Below, in pieces: positions 9,012-17,545 of a stretch of DNA of 40,178 nucleotides. The notes beneath the pieces are model-generated. The model searched no databases. It was not told the DNA's origin and worked only from the letters and a program-made list of their open reading frames with translations. Position 1 is the stretch's first letter; each line of letters starts with the position of its first letter. Source of the DNA: JBBQSF01 sp038214085 (lineage in GTDB: Bacteria; Bacteroidota; Bacteroidia; Bacteroidales; CG2-30-32-10); NCBI GenBank assembly GCA_038214085.1, contig JBBQSF010000009.1, positions 1 through 40,178 on the forward strand, in the 5' to 3' direction. A program made the translations under genes and the position numbers.

Positions 9012-9151
9012 TAGATTAATTTAAAATCATTCTAAGTAATTGCGAAATATTTAATGCTAATTTCCTTGGATTTGGATTGTTAAATAACAAGTTAACATTT
9101 CGATGTTTATTAAATTGTTTACATTTCTTTTTTTTTTAAATAATAATTCAT

Positions 9152-9159
9152 TACTTTTG
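9152..9159 (+). promoter_or_regulatory. -7 promoter element for the lipocalin-like gene
   Basis: TACTTTTG matches TAnnTTTG, 47 bp before the ATG at 9207. It follows a long A/T run without an obvious -33 TTG. Confidence 0.5.
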
Positions 9160-9206
9160 TCGAACTTATTTAAATAAAACAATTATTAACCAAAACAAAT
9201 AATCTT

Positions 9207-9728
9207 ATGAAAAATTTCAAAATTGCTTTATTCCTTGTCTTAGCAGCAGCATTTATTCTGCCTTCATGTAAAAAAGGTGAAAACGATCCTTTTATGTCAA
9301 TACATTCAAGAAAAGCCAGAGTTGTTGGCGTATGGACTTTGAAATCAGGAACAATTACCTATAACGGTACTGCAGTTACTTATCCACAACCTAACTACAC
9401 TCAGACATTTGAATTTAAAGGCGATCATACTTATACTATAACTGAAGTTGACAATGGTTCTACTTCTGTAGAAAAAGGTTCATGGGCATTCAGTGGCGGC
9501 GCTAAAGATTTAGATCTTAAGAATAAAGAAGCTTTATTGTTATATTCTACATCTTATACTTCAGGAACTAGCACAAGCACTTATACTGGATATTATGCGC
9601 TATCAGGTCCTACCGTTTTATTACTGGATAAATTAGCAAACAAAGAAATGGTTGTTAATTATAGTGGTAATTCTACAAGTGGTGGTACTTCTTATACTGT
9701 TACTGGTTCTTTAACTTACGAACAATAA
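9207..9728 (+). CDS. Lipocalin-like lipoprotein
   Basis: This 173-residue protein has a lipoprotein signal (LAAAFILPSC, lipid Cys21, then KKGEND). The rest looks like a small lipocalin-like beta-barrel: the motif VVGVWTLKSGTITYNG is the usual start of such domains in Bacteroidota. It continues with alternating Thr/Tyr/Ser-rich strands (FEFKGDHTYTIT, GSWAFSGG). The ligand is unknown. It is a single-gene unit with its own promoter element and a strong terminator directly after it. It is divergent from the TonB-dependent receptor across a 218-bp region. Confidence 0.72.
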   Translation: MKNFKIALFLVLAAAFILPSCKKGENDPFMSIHSRKARVVGVWTLKSGTITYNGTAVTYPQPNYTQTFEFKGDHTYTITEVDNGSTSVEKGSWAFSGGAKDLDLKNKEALLLYSTSYTSGTSTSTYTGYYALSGPTVLLLDKLANKEMVVNYSGNSTSGGTSYTVTGSLTYEQ

Positions 9729-9746
9729 CAATTTGCATTATTTTTT

Positions 9747-9781
9747 AAAAGCTGCCTCAATTTGAGGCAGCTTTTTTTTTG
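9747..9781 (+). terminator. Rho-independent terminator after the lipocalin-like gene
   Basis: The stem GCTGCCTC (9751-9758) pairs with GAGGCAGC (9764-9771) around a 5-nt loop, preceded by A residues and followed by about ten T residues. It begins 22 bp after the stop codon. Confidence 0.92.
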
Positions 9782-10156
9782 ATATATTTAAACGAATTTA
9801 TTCGGTGACTGTATGATCCAATTAGAATTCAGCATTTATTAGTAATTGGAAATAAAGTAAATGCGGCATCATTTCTATTCCTATTGTAATCCAAAAGATG
9901 GTAATCTTGGTGTATTCTCGCCAGAGAACCCGATTCTGAATTCGTGCACTACCTATAAATTGACGTTTGCAATCATAACATTTGAAAATCTGTACCCTCT
10001 TTTTTTAATCCATTTTTTTTGGTCTTTTTTGAACCACAGTAATAGCAAATTTTTTGTTCATAGCTTTCAAATGCGCCAAAGTACTATGATTATTGTACTT
10101 GAAATACATCGTAGCCTGATTTTTGACCATTAAGCCAGAAATAAATATAAAAGCAA
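9782..10156. other. Gene-poor stretch holding a transposase fossil
   Basis: There is no intact gene between the lipocalin terminator and the next terminator. The plus strand is open for 90 codons (9861-10133), but this is the antisense of the decayed transposase described separately. I found no terminal inverted repeats or target duplications around the fossil. Confidence 0.6.
9802..10080 (-). pseudogene. Degenerate transposase N-terminal zinc-ribbon fragment
   Basis: The minus strand encodes two pieces of what looks like a zinc-ribbon transposase N-terminus in different frames. The first piece reads ICYYCGSKKTKKNGLKKEG from about 10055. The second, after a frameshift near 10000, reads FKCYDCKRQFIGSARIQNR then VLWREYTK. 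Together they give paired CYYC and CYDC knuckles, a basic spacer and the R-Q-F turn typical of IS1-, IS1595- or IS256-variant transposases. After YTK the sequence no longer looks like a transposase and stops near 9802. A stop codon also precedes the first piece. The family assignment is inferred from the motif only. Confidence 0.6.
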
Positions 10157-10190
10157 AACAAAAGGCTGCCTTTTATAGACAGCCTTTAAA
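10157..10190 (-). terminator. Terminator after the LolA-like gene
   Basis: AAAGGCTG (10161-10168) pairs with CAGCCTTT (10180-10187). Read on the minus strand it is followed by a T-rich tract, and it lies just past the stop codon of the ftsK-LolA operon. Confidence 0.8.
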
Positions 10191-10212
10191 AAGTGAAGAA
10201 CTACAGATATAA

Positions 10213-10857
10213 TTATCTCATGTCATTAACATCAACACCAGGGTAATTGGTAGCAACAAATGTAAATAATGTGTCAGCCATTGCCGCATTTGTTGCGAAC
10301 TTTGTAATTAGATAAGTATAGGTTGTTCCATTTTTGTCGTAAACAATAGAGCTGCTAATTTGAGAAGTAGTTTTATCAATAGCTAAACGAATTTTTGCAT
10401 AATTTTTTCCCTTGATAGGCGTAAGGTCAATAATATAATATGTTTTTGCATTTTGAACCATATCTTTAATATACTTTGCTTTAAAATTTTTGCTGTAATT
10501 ATTCAAGATTGACAATGGATTAATTGCATCTTCCTGAGTAGAGGCGTCATTTATGTTACATTCATTATCGTCTTTTATATAAGTCCAAACGGTTTTGCCA
10601 TCGCAAAAAACTATTTGACCACCAACTTCAAGGCGGTATTTGTCACCTTTGATTTGAATAGTGCCTATTTTGCTTTCGTTAATGTTTGTTTTAGTATTTA
10701 CCATGGAATAAGAGAAATCAATTTTCATGGTTGTGTAAGATTTCATTTTGATACTGGAGGCATTCAGAATCGTTGTTGCCTTAGTGTCATCCTGTGCATT
10801 TAACTGAATACTTATTATTGAACTCAGTATAAATGCGGTAAAAAATAGCTTTTTCAT
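10213..10857 (-). CDS. LolA-like outer-membrane lipoprotein carrier protein
   Basis: LolA-type proteins carry lipoproteins across the periplasm to the outer membrane. The 214-residue protein has a signal peptide ending IQLNAQ and then an unclosed-barrel type pattern of strands: MKSYTTMKIDFSYSM, IGTIQIKGDKYRLEV, FCDGKTVWTYI and, later, KIRLAIDKTTSQISS. FCDGKTVWTY is the segment that in this family follows the first strands (usually DGxxxWxY). It lies 20 bp downstream of ftsK in the same direction, an arrangement often seen in Bacteroidota, and ends at a strong terminator. Cargo specificity cannot be seen. Confidence 0.8.
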   Translation of the reverse strand: MKKLFFTAFILSSIISIQLNAQDDTKATTILNASSIKMKSYTTMKIDFSYSMVNTKTNINESKIGTIQIKGDKYRLEVGGQIVFCDGKTVWTYIKDDNECNINDASTQEDAINPLSILNNYSKNFKAKYIKDMVQNAKTYYIIDLTPIKGKNYAKIRLAIDKTTSQISSSIVYDKNGTTYTYLITKFATNAAMADTLFTFVATNYPGVDVNDMR

Positions 10858-10877
10858 TGTGTGTATTTTAAATTCGA

Positions 10878-13451
10878 TTAAGTGTTTTTCAAAAACTGTT
10901 CCAAACTTGCCTGATCTTTAATTTTAACTTCTCTTGCCTTGCTTCCTTCAAAAGGGCCGATTACTCCAATTGCTTCAAGTTGGTCAATAATTCTACCGGC
11001 ACGGTTGTATCCTAATTTGAGTTTTCGTTGTAATAATGAAGTAGAGCCTTGCTGATGCAAAACAATAATACGAGCAGCTTCTTCAAAAAGATCATCGCGG
11101 TCAGAAGAATCGATTACTTTTCCTTCATCACTGCTTTCGTCGCTGAATTCAGGCAAGTGGAATGCATCTGGATATCCCCGTTGTTCGCCAATAAAATTTG
11201 TAATCCGTTCAACTTCCGGAAGGTCAACAAACGCGCATTGAAGGCGGATAAGATCATTGCCGGTAGAAAGCAGCATATCTCCTCGGCCAATAAGTTGGTC
11301 AGCTCCGCTTGAATCAAGAATGGTGCGGGAGTCTATTTTTGAAGATACTCTAAAAGCAAGACGTGCAGGGAAATTGGCTTTTATTGTACCCGTAATAATA
11401 TTAACCGACGGTCGCTGAGTTGCAATAATAAGGTGGATTCCAATAGCTCTTGCAAGTTGTGCCAGCCGTGCTATAGGTGTTTCAATTTCTCTGCCTGCAG
11501 TAACAATAAGGTCGGCGAACTCATCAACAATAAGAACTATATAAGGTAAAAAGCGATGACCGTTTTCAGGATTTAGTCTTCTGTGAACAAATTTTTCATT
11601 GTATTCTTTAATGTTTCTTACACTAGCATCGCGAAGCAGATCGTAACGCTGATCCATTTCTATACAAAGCGAGTTGAGCGTTCTCAATGCTTTTTTAACG
11701 TCGGTAATAATTGCTTCTTCGCTATCCGGAAGCTTTGCCAGATAATGTCGTTCAATTTTTGAGTAAAGTGTAAGTTCAACTTTTTTAGGATCGACAAGAA
11801 CAAATTTAAGCTGGGCAGGATGCTTTTTATATAAAAGTGAAGTAATTACTGCATTTAATCCAACCGATTTGCCTTGTCCGGTAGCACCAGCCATCAAAAG
11901 GTGTGGCATTTTAGCAAGATCCGTAACATAACTTTCGTTCGAAATGGTCTTACCCAAAGCTATGGGAAGTTCAAAGGTAGAATTAACAAATTTTTCAGAA
12001 ATAATTAATGACTTCATTGAAACGATTTCTGGTCGTTGATTCGGAACTTCAATTCCTATTGTTCCTTTACCTGGGATTGGAGCTATAATTCGGATTCCTA
12101 AGGCCGAAAGACTTAGAGCAATATCATCTTCAAGGTTTTTTATTCGGGAGATTCTAACTCCTGGAGCAGGGATTATTTCGTAAAGAGTAACTGTTGGACC
12201 AATGGTGGCCTTGATTTTTTCGATTTGAATGGCATAATTATTCAGTGTGGCAACAATTCTATTTTTATTGGCTTCAAGTTCTTCTTTGAGAACTCCAGAT
12301 GATCCGGTTTCATATTCATCGAGCAGATCAGATGATGGAAACCTGAAGTTTGCCAAATCAAGTTTTGGATCGTATTCGCCCAATTCGGAAACCAATTTTT
12401 TTGCTTTTTCAGCAACATCTATGTCAAAATCATCAGTTACAGCGTCTGGTGTGGAGGGAGTTGTTTCAATTGAAAATTCTACACCATCATTTGAATTTTC
12501 TTTTACAGGTTTATTGAGCGTTAAATCTATATCATTTTTGGTTTGTAAATCGGGTTCTTTTTGGTGAATGGTAAAATCATAAGCTGAAGGATCAGAAACA
12601 AGTTCTTCTTCTTCTTCAATTTGCGTTTCTTCAACAATTTCAGTAGTTTGTTGCTCATCCCTTAATTTGTTTTTGAAGTCTCTTGTTTTCTCATTTTCAG
12701 ATTCTTCAGTTTCATCATCAGCGTTTTCATCTTTTTCTGAAATGCTCTTTCTTCTGCTGAATGAAAGATTTAACGCAAAGATCAGAATGCTAACAATTGA
12801 AAACAATAACAAAATTCCAGTTCCGATATTGCCCAGAATTCCTATCATCCATTTATTGACTTCAAGGCCAAAAACACCAGAAAAAATATGATAATCTGGC
12901 GAATTGTAAAAAATATATCCTAGTGCAGCCGAAACCCAAATTAGGGAGAAAAAGGAATATTTATAAGTTAACTTCAAAGGAAGTAATTTGATATTAAGAA
13001 ACAGCTTCAATCCGGAAATAAAAAAAAGAAGTACAAAAACATAGGATGCAATACCAAACCACTTTTTAATTAGCACATAAGAAATCATTGCTCCCAAACG
13101 ACCCATTAGGTTTTCGGCATTAATTGCATTGTCCGAAATAGCTGAACCTCCAGGCGAAAAAAGATAATTATCATCAATTTTCCATGTAAAAAGATACGAA
13201 GTGAAAGCGATGGCAAGATAAAAGGAGAAAACTGATAAAAATAGGCCAAAAACCCTTTGATACCGCTCATCTTTCCAGAAAGGAGCTTTTGTGGATTTCT
13301 CTTTTTTGATTCTTTTTTGTGCTGGCTCTTTTACGTCGTTTTTAACAGTACTTGCTTTTTTCTTTACACTACGAACCTTCTTTTCCTCTTCAGGAAGTAT
13401 TTCTTCGTTTTTAAACGTATTTTTCTTTAAGGAATTATGAGTTACAGCCAT
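10878..13451 (-). CDS. ftsK: DNA translocase FtsK/SpoIIIE
   Basis: FtsK pumps chromosomal DNA through the division septum and helps chromosome dimer resolution. The 857-residue protein starts with a Lys/Glu-rich cytosolic leader, then about four or five membrane helices (roughly 66-230). An acidic linker follows (about 236-350), then the motor: FtsK beta domain, Walker A AGATGQGKS at 521-529, VDPKKVEL, Walker B VLIVDEFADLI, and IATQRPSVNIITG. The C-terminal gamma winged helix is visible as LGYNRAGRIIDQLEAIGVIG. A -7 promoter element lies 23 bp before the ATG. The LolA-like gene follows by 20 bp. Confidence 0.96.
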   Translation of the reverse strand: MAVTHNSLKKNTFKNEEILPEEEKKVRSVKKKASTVKNDVKEPAQKRIKKEKSTKAPFWKDERYQRVFGLFLSVFSFYLAIAFTSYLFTWKIDDNYLFSPGGSAISDNAINAENLMGRLGAMISYVLIKKWFGIASYVFVLLFFISGLKLFLNIKLLPLKLTYKYSFFSLIWVSAALGYIFYNSPDYHIFSGVFGLEVNKWMIGILGNIGTGILLLFSIVSILIFALNLSFSRRKSISEKDENADDETEESENEKTRDFKNKLRDEQQTTEIVEETQIEEEEELVSDPSAYDFTIHQKEPDLQTKNDIDLTLNKPVKENSNDGVEFSIETTPSTPDAVTDDFDIDVAEKAKKLVSELGEYDPKLDLANFRFPSSDLLDEYETGSSGVLKEELEANKNRIVATLNNYAIQIEKIKATIGPTVTLYEIIPAPGVRISRIKNLEDDIALSLSALGIRIIAPIPGKGTIGIEVPNQRPEIVSMKSLIISEKFVNSTFELPIALGKTISNESYVTDLAKMPHLLMAGATGQGKSVGLNAVITSLLYKKHPAQLKFVLVDPKKVELTLYSKIERHYLAKLPDSEEAIITDVKKALRTLNSLCIEMDQRYDLLRDASVRNIKEYNEKFVHRRLNPENGHRFLPYIVLIVDEFADLIVTAGREIETPIARLAQLARAIGIHLIIATQRPSVNIITGTIKANFPARLAFRVSSKIDSRTILDSSGADQLIGRGDMLLSTGNDLIRLQCAFVDLPEVERITNFIGEQRGYPDAFHLPEFSDESSDEGKVIDSSDRDDLFEEAARIIVLHQQGSTSLLQRKLKLGYNRAGRIIDQLEAIGVIGPFEGSKAREVKIKDQASLEQFLKNT

Positions 13452-13473
13452 TATTTAAATGCAATTCGGAATG

Positions 13474-13481
13474 CAAAAGTA
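13474..13481 (-). promoter_or_regulatory. -7 promoter element for ftsK
   Basis: TACTTTTG on the minus strand matches TAnnTTTG. It lies between the ftsK ATG and the terminator of the upstream gene, so ftsK probably starts its own transcript. Confidence 0.5.
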
Positions 13482-13522
13482 AGAAAAACCTTTTTCTTTT
13501 TAATATAATAATGTATAAATAT

Positions 13523-13590
13523 AAAAGCCACCGATGTTAAAACAGTTTTCCCCTTATTTTATTGTAGGGAAGCTGAAACCAGTGGCTTTT
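13523..13590 (-). terminator. Terminator after the GLPGLI-like gene
   Basis: AAAAGCCAC (13523-13531) pairs with GTGGCTTTT (13582-13590), with a shorter inner pairing TTCCC/GGGAA (13548-13552 and 13567-13571). The A/T ends make it potentially active in both directions. It lies 19 bp past the stop codon of the gene at 13610. Confidence 0.75.
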
Positions 13591-13609
13591 AATAAAATAT
13601 TTTATACTA

Positions 13610-14296
13610 TCAGCCTCCGAAGGCTTTTTTAAGTTCTTCGAGAGTTACTTCCTGGAAATCACTTGGAATAAGAAATTCAGTCTCAGCAATTTTACCTTTT
13701 TTAATAAGGGTAGCAGTGTACATCATTGTTCCGTTGATTTGTTCAACAAACTGAGAATATTCTAAAATTACACCTGGAATTCCTTTATAAGGTGTTGAAA
13801 AATTGTAATCGGCGCAACCTAGATCTTCTGTATAGAAAATAGTATCATTTGAAACTGTTCCGTCTTCTTCGGTAGTTGTAAGAATTGCTTTTTTGCATAT
13901 ATAAGTAGCAATTGTTTTTGTTTCCTGAGTAAAATTAATAACTGGAGTGGGGAGTTTAGCAAGTGCATCGGTAATATCTTTTTCCGATTGTTTTAATGCA
14001 TATTTTGTTCCCATATAATCTATAAGGATTATAGCAGTTTTAGTAACTCCATTGGTGATAGAAGTTTGTGTAACCGGACCACTGGTTTCTTCAGTTTTTG
14101 ATTTACATCCATTTATTTTAACAATTTGTTCGGTAGGTAACTTAGCTTTAGTTGCTGCATCCATGGTATTTCCAGGATATGTGATGGCAAAAGTTACTGT
14201 ACCCTGAAATGCTTTTTTGGGTTTTTGTGCATAAACGCTGGAATTCAGAACAGATAGGCATATTACTACTGAGGCGATTTTGATAAAGGTTTTCAT
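13610..14296 (-). CDS. GLPGLI-like exported protein
   Basis: This 228-residue protein has a signal peptide ending SSVYAQ. The mature sequence resembles GLPGLI/DUF4412-type proteins, a Bacteroidota group named after a short conserved motif. Here the motif reads KGIPGVILEYS near residue 172, in place of GLPGLI. Strands before it (VTFAITYPG, YICKKAILTT) fit a beta-rich periplasmic fold. Three cysteines are visible: KINGCKS, TYICKKA and EDLGCADY. The function of the family is not established. It is a single gene with its own -7 element and terminator. Confidence 0.68.
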   Translation of the reverse strand: MKTFIKIASVVICLSVLNSSVYAQKPKKAFQGTVTFAITYPGNTMDAATKAKLPTEQIVKINGCKSKTEETSGPVTQTSITNGVTKTAIILIDYMGTKYALKQSEKDITDALAKLPTPVINFTQETKTIATYICKKAILTTTEEDGTVSNDTIFYTEDLGCADYNFSTPYKGIPGVILEYSQFVEQINGTMMYTATLIKKGKIAETEFLIPSDFQEVTLEELKKAFGG

Positions 14297-14329
14297 AAGT
14301 ATATTAAGGTTTTAGTTTATTTATGAAGG

Positions 14330-14337
14330 CAAATATA
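14330..14337 (-). promoter_or_regulatory. -7 promoter element for the GLPGLI-like gene
   Basis: TATATTTG on the minus strand matches TAnnTTTG and lies 33 bp before the ATG at 14296. It is 42 bp past the speA stop codon. Confidence 0.5.
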
Positions 14338-14378
14338 TAATTTTTTGTTTTATTAAAACGAAGAAATCATTCAAAAAA

Positions 14379-15770
14379 TTAAAAACCGAGAATTTTTAGC
14401 ATTGATTTATAAGTTTGTTCCTTAGCAAATAGCCTTGTGAAAATTTCTCCATTTTCATCAAGGTCAATAATGATGTGTTTTGGCGCAGGTATGAGGCAAT
14501 GCTGTATTCCACCATATCCGCCCAATGATTCCTGATAGGCTCCAGTGTGGAACAATCCAATGTATTGAGATTTGCCATCAGCGATTTTGGGTAAGAAAAC
14601 TGCATTTTGATGTGCTTCGGCGTTGTAATAATCCTGACTGTCGCAGGTAAGTCCGCCAAGGTTAACGCGTTGATATTCTGACTCCCAATTGTTAATTGCT
14701 AACAGAATAAAGCGTTGATCAATGGCCCAAGTATCAGGTAAAGTTGTCATGAAAGAGCTGTCAATCATGTTCCAAAGTTCTCTGTCGTTTTGTTGTTTTT
14801 GGTCGATAATTGAATATAGAACGGCTCCACTTTCACCCACAGTAAATGAACCGAATTCAGTAAAAATATTTGGTTCGGCCACTACATTTCGTTCACAAAT
14901 ACTTTTAATTTGTGATATAATTTCTTCTGCCATATACTCGTAATCATAGTCAAAAGAGAGTGAGTTTTTAATTGGAAATCCTCCTCCGATGTTAAGTGAG
15001 TCGAGTTCTGGACATACTTTTTTTAGTTCACAATAAAGGTTCACAAACTTAGAAAGTTCATTCCAGTAATAGGCTGTATCTTTTATTCCGGTATTGATAA
15101 AGAAGTGGAGCATTTTAAGCTCGAATTTTGGATTTCCTTTTATTTTTTCTTCATAATAACTTACTACGTCATTATATCTGATTCCAAGACGTGAAGTGTA
15201 AAAATCAAACCTGGGTTCTTCTTCTGAAGCAATTCTGATTCCGATTTTACATTTTTTTGTCAGAATACCTTTATATTTTTCAAGCTCAAAGATATTGTCG
15301 AGTATTGGGAGTGTGTTTTCGAATCCCAAATTAATTAAATTGGCAATGTTCTCAATGTATTGTGGGCGTTTAAACCCATTGCAGATAATGTATTTATCCT
15401 TATTGATCTTGCCAAGTTTATAGAGTTCTTCAACTAAATGAATGTCAAATGCCGATGATGTTTCAAGATGCACTTCGTTCTTGACTACTTCTTCTAAAAT
15501 AAAAGAAAAATGAGAACTCTTAGTGCAATAACAATAATTGTAATCTCCATTGTAATCTACCTTTGCTATGGCAACATTAAACAAACGTTTAGCCTTTTGA
15601 ATCTGCGTAGTTATTTTAGGCAGGTAGGTTATTTTTAATGGCGTACCATATTGTTTTATGATGTCCATTAAGTCTATGCCGTGAAAGTAAAGCTCATTAT
15701 CTAAAACTTTAAATTCTTCCTGGGGGAACTCAAAAGATTGTTCAACCAGATCGCTGTATTTGTTTTTCAT
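14379..15770 (-). CDS. speA: Biosynthetic arginine decarboxylase (Bacteroidota short form)
   Basis: This PLP enzyme of the alanine-racemase-fold decarboxylase group turns arginine into agmatine, the entry to polyamine synthesis. The 463-residue form is the one seen across Bacteroidota and is shorter than the E. coli enzyme. Visible residues are the PLP lysine in YCYCTKSSHF (Lys84), the phosphate-binding GGGFP at 262-266, TEFGSFTVGESGA near 304-316, and the active-site Cys-Asp of LTCDSQDYY (376-377). I see no ornithine-specific feature, but substrate assignment rests on family resemblance. The 5' leader carries two 20-bp direct repeats, which could be a regulatory site. Confidence 0.88.
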   Translation of the reverse strand: MKNKYSDLVEQSFEFPQEEFKVLDNELYFHGIDLMDIIKQYGTPLKITYLPKITTQIQKAKRLFNVAIAKVDYNGDYNYCYCTKSSHFSFILEEVVKNEVHLETSSAFDIHLVEELYKLGKINKDKYIICNGFKRPQYIENIANLINLGFENTLPILDNIFELEKYKGILTKKCKIGIRIASEEEPRFDFYTSRLGIRYNDVVSYYEEKIKGNPKFELKMLHFFINTGIKDTAYYWNELSKFVNLYCELKKVCPELDSLNIGGGFPIKNSLSFDYDYEYMAEEIISQIKSICERNVVAEPNIFTEFGSFTVGESGAVLYSIIDQKQQNDRELWNMIDSSFMTTLPDTWAIDQRFILLAINNWESEYQRVNLGGLTCDSQDYYNAEAHQNAVFLPKIADGKSQYIGLFHTGAYQESLGGYGGIQHCLIPAPKHIIIDLDENGEIFTRLFAKEQTYKSMLKILGF

Positions 15771-15774
15771 CTTA

Positions 15775-15827
15775 AATGTAAGTTAGTCGGATTGGTAAAA
15801 AAATTACAATGTAAGTAACTCGGATTG
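15775..15827. repeat. Two 20-bp direct repeats in the speA leader
   Basis: AATGTAAGTTAGTCGGATTG (15775-15794) and AATGTAAGTAACTCGGATTG (15808-15827) match at 17 of 20 positions with a 33-bp period. They lie between the speA -7 element and the start codon, so they would be transcribed into the 5' leader. Confidence 0.75.
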
Positions 15828-15838
15828 CTATTAAAGTG

Positions 15839-15846
15839 CAAAAATA
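15839..15846 (-). promoter_or_regulatory. -7 promoter element for speA
   Basis: TATTTTTG on the minus strand matches TAnnTTTG, 68 bp before the ATG at 15770. The leader would include both direct repeats. Confidence 0.45.
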
Positions 15847-15993
15847 TTAAAAATGGTTATACTATAAAAGATAAATTTATATTTATATGTTATTTTTAAG
15901 TGAAATGATGAATAATTATCATTGATTTACACAATTCTTCATATTGAATATGAATTTTGGCAAGTAATAAAGAGTTTTTTAGAAGGGATATCT

Positions 15994-17475
15994 CTATTGA
16001 AATTTAAAGAAATAGTTATCCGAAGATTTTACCTTGAAATTTAGCCCCAATACGAATTGATAATTTTTATTTAAAATGTTGTTTTCATCATGTGTAATGT
16101 CGCCGGAAGGCAAGTAACCTGAATCAGGCAAGCCCACGAGATCTATTGTTGAAGAGTTACCAGAACGATTAATGTCCATTAAATAGTTACTTCTATTATC
16201 GTAAGCGGTGGAATATTGGGTAACAAAATGATATTGCCGGATTGAATATAGCACAAGAACTGTAAAAAGCAAGTAAATTGAAAATCTTGAAATACTCTTT
16301 AAAATAATGCTTTTAGTGGAATAACCGAGTTGAAAAAAGAATGTTGAACCTGCAAGTGCAAACACAAGACTAATTGGTGTCCATGCACGTAAAGGCCCAG
16401 GTCCATGGAAAACATAGAGCAAAGGTGAAACTGTCGATATCAATACTAGTAGCAGTATTAATGAGAAAATTTTCAGTATATTTTTTTTTAAATTTTTGTT
16501 AATTTTAAATTTATAAGTAATGCCTTTTTGCCGAAGAAAAATTCCTAAAAAATAAAAAGTTACCAAGAATAAAAGTGCGATACAATTTTTATAATTAAAG
16601 ATTGCTTTTTGAAAATTTGAAAAAGAATATTCGTTTATTTTATCACTATTTTTATTGGGTAAAGAAGCATATTCTGCATTTATAATTCCTTGATTTATAA
16701 TTCGTTTTGAGGTCCCTTTGCCTGAGAGATTTATTATAAACGAAATGCTGACAATTGTTAAGGATAGGATTGTCTTTCTGTAAATATTTTTAAATAAAAT
16801 TCTGAGTTTTTCTTTTCTATTTTTATTAAAATAAAGAAATATTGTAAACAGTCCTAATAATAATATCAGAAAAAGTGCGAAATTTTCTGAGGAACCACCT
16901 GCAAATGCGAATGAAATTACAAGAATTATTATATCCAGAATTGAAATGCTTTTTTTTAATAGAAACGCTATCCCAATTATTCCAAAAATACAGGAAAGTA
17001 AATGTATCGTAGAAGAAATAAGCCAGAACCATGTTTCTGAAACCTGGAACGTTCCGAAGAAAAATGCGCCAATCCAGAGAATTGAGTATAGCAAAATTAA
17101 TTTAGAAGGAATTGCTGACTTGAAAAGCAATTCAGCAACCGACCTGAAAAGTTTATAAACGGCAAAAACAAGTAAAGAAAAAGTTGCAAAATGATAAGCA
17201 AGTATAAAATGATTGAGATGAAGAAATTCAATATTATTCCCAAAAAAGATATTAAAAATTACTTTTGAGGGCAAGCGAAAAGAATGTTCATTAAACGAAA
17301 AGAATAGAGAACCCGACCAACCTTGCTGCCTGAAAACCCTGATAAATTCGAAATCTTCAGAGACAGGGCGGTTATTTGCGGCAAGTATGAAGAAGAATGC
17401 CAGAAAACCCAGTGCAATTGCAGCTAGAACTATTTTGTCGATTTTGAGAGTCAATGTTGAAAATATATTCATCAT
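15994..17475 (-). CDS. Polytopic membrane protein, GT-C glycosyltransferase-like (DUF6056-like)
   Basis: I do not recognise this gene with certainty. The longest frame begins at 17628 inside lepB. The two ATGs at 17475 and 17472 lie past the lepB terminator, so 17475 is the better start (494 aa). The protein has about 11 hydrophobic segments and a large first loop with PVSEDFEFIRVFRQQGW, an acidic motif right after helix one. That layout, and HGPGPLRAWTPIS in a later loop, resembles GT-C fold glycosyltransferases and DUF6056 proteins, where an acidic first loop is catalytic. The C-terminal tail of about 70 residues is probably extracytoplasmic. A lipid-linked sugar donor would be expected if the GT-C reading is right. 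Confidence 0.5.
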   Translation of the reverse strand: MMNIFSTLTLKIDKIVLAAIALGFLAFFFILAANNRPVSEDFEFIRVFRQQGWSGSLFFSFNEHSFRLPSKVIFNIFFGNNIEFLHLNHFILAYHFATFSLLVFAVYKLFRSVAELLFKSAIPSKLILLYSILWIGAFFFGTFQVSETWFWLISSTIHLLSCIFGIIGIAFLLKKSISILDIIILVISFAFAGGSSENFALFLILLLGLFTIFLYFNKNRKEKLRILFKNIYRKTILSLTIVSISFIINLSGKGTSKRIINQGIINAEYASLPNKNSDKINEYSFSNFQKAIFNYKNCIALLFLVTFYFLGIFLRQKGITYKFKINKNLKKNILKIFSLILLLVLISTVSPLLYVFHGPGPLRAWTPISLVFALAGSTFFFQLGYSTKSIILKSISRFSIYLLFTVLVLYSIRQYHFVTQYSTAYDNRSNYLMDINRSGNSSTIDLVGLPDSGYLPSGDITHDENNILNKNYQFVLGLNFKVKSSDNYFFKFQ

Positions 17476-17484
17476 GTTTATTGA

Positions 17485-17525
17485 TAAAAAAAATCCCGAA
17501 AGAGATTGTTTGTCAATTTCGGGAT
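17485..17525 (-). terminator. Terminator after lepB, placed in the leader of the next gene
   Basis: On the minus strand ATCCCGAA (17525-17518) pairs with TTCGGGAT (17500-17493) and is followed by eight T residues. The lepB stop codon is 20 bp before it and the next ATG only 10 bp after the T tract. Confidence 0.85.
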
Positions 17526-17532
17526 GAATACT

Positions 17533-17540
17533 CAAATTTA
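17533..17540 (-). promoter_or_regulatory. Possible -7 element between lepB and the leader terminator
   Basis: TAAATTTG on the minus strand matches TAnnTTTG. If it is used, the transcript would begin almost at the terminator hairpin, which would then act on this short leader. Confidence 0.3.
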
Positions 17541-17545
17541 CGGTG

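Noticed and set aside
9861..10133. 90-codon plus-strand ORF
   Set aside because: Antisense of the decayed transposase, with no recognisable protein features and a Phe/His-rich composition typical of antisense frames.
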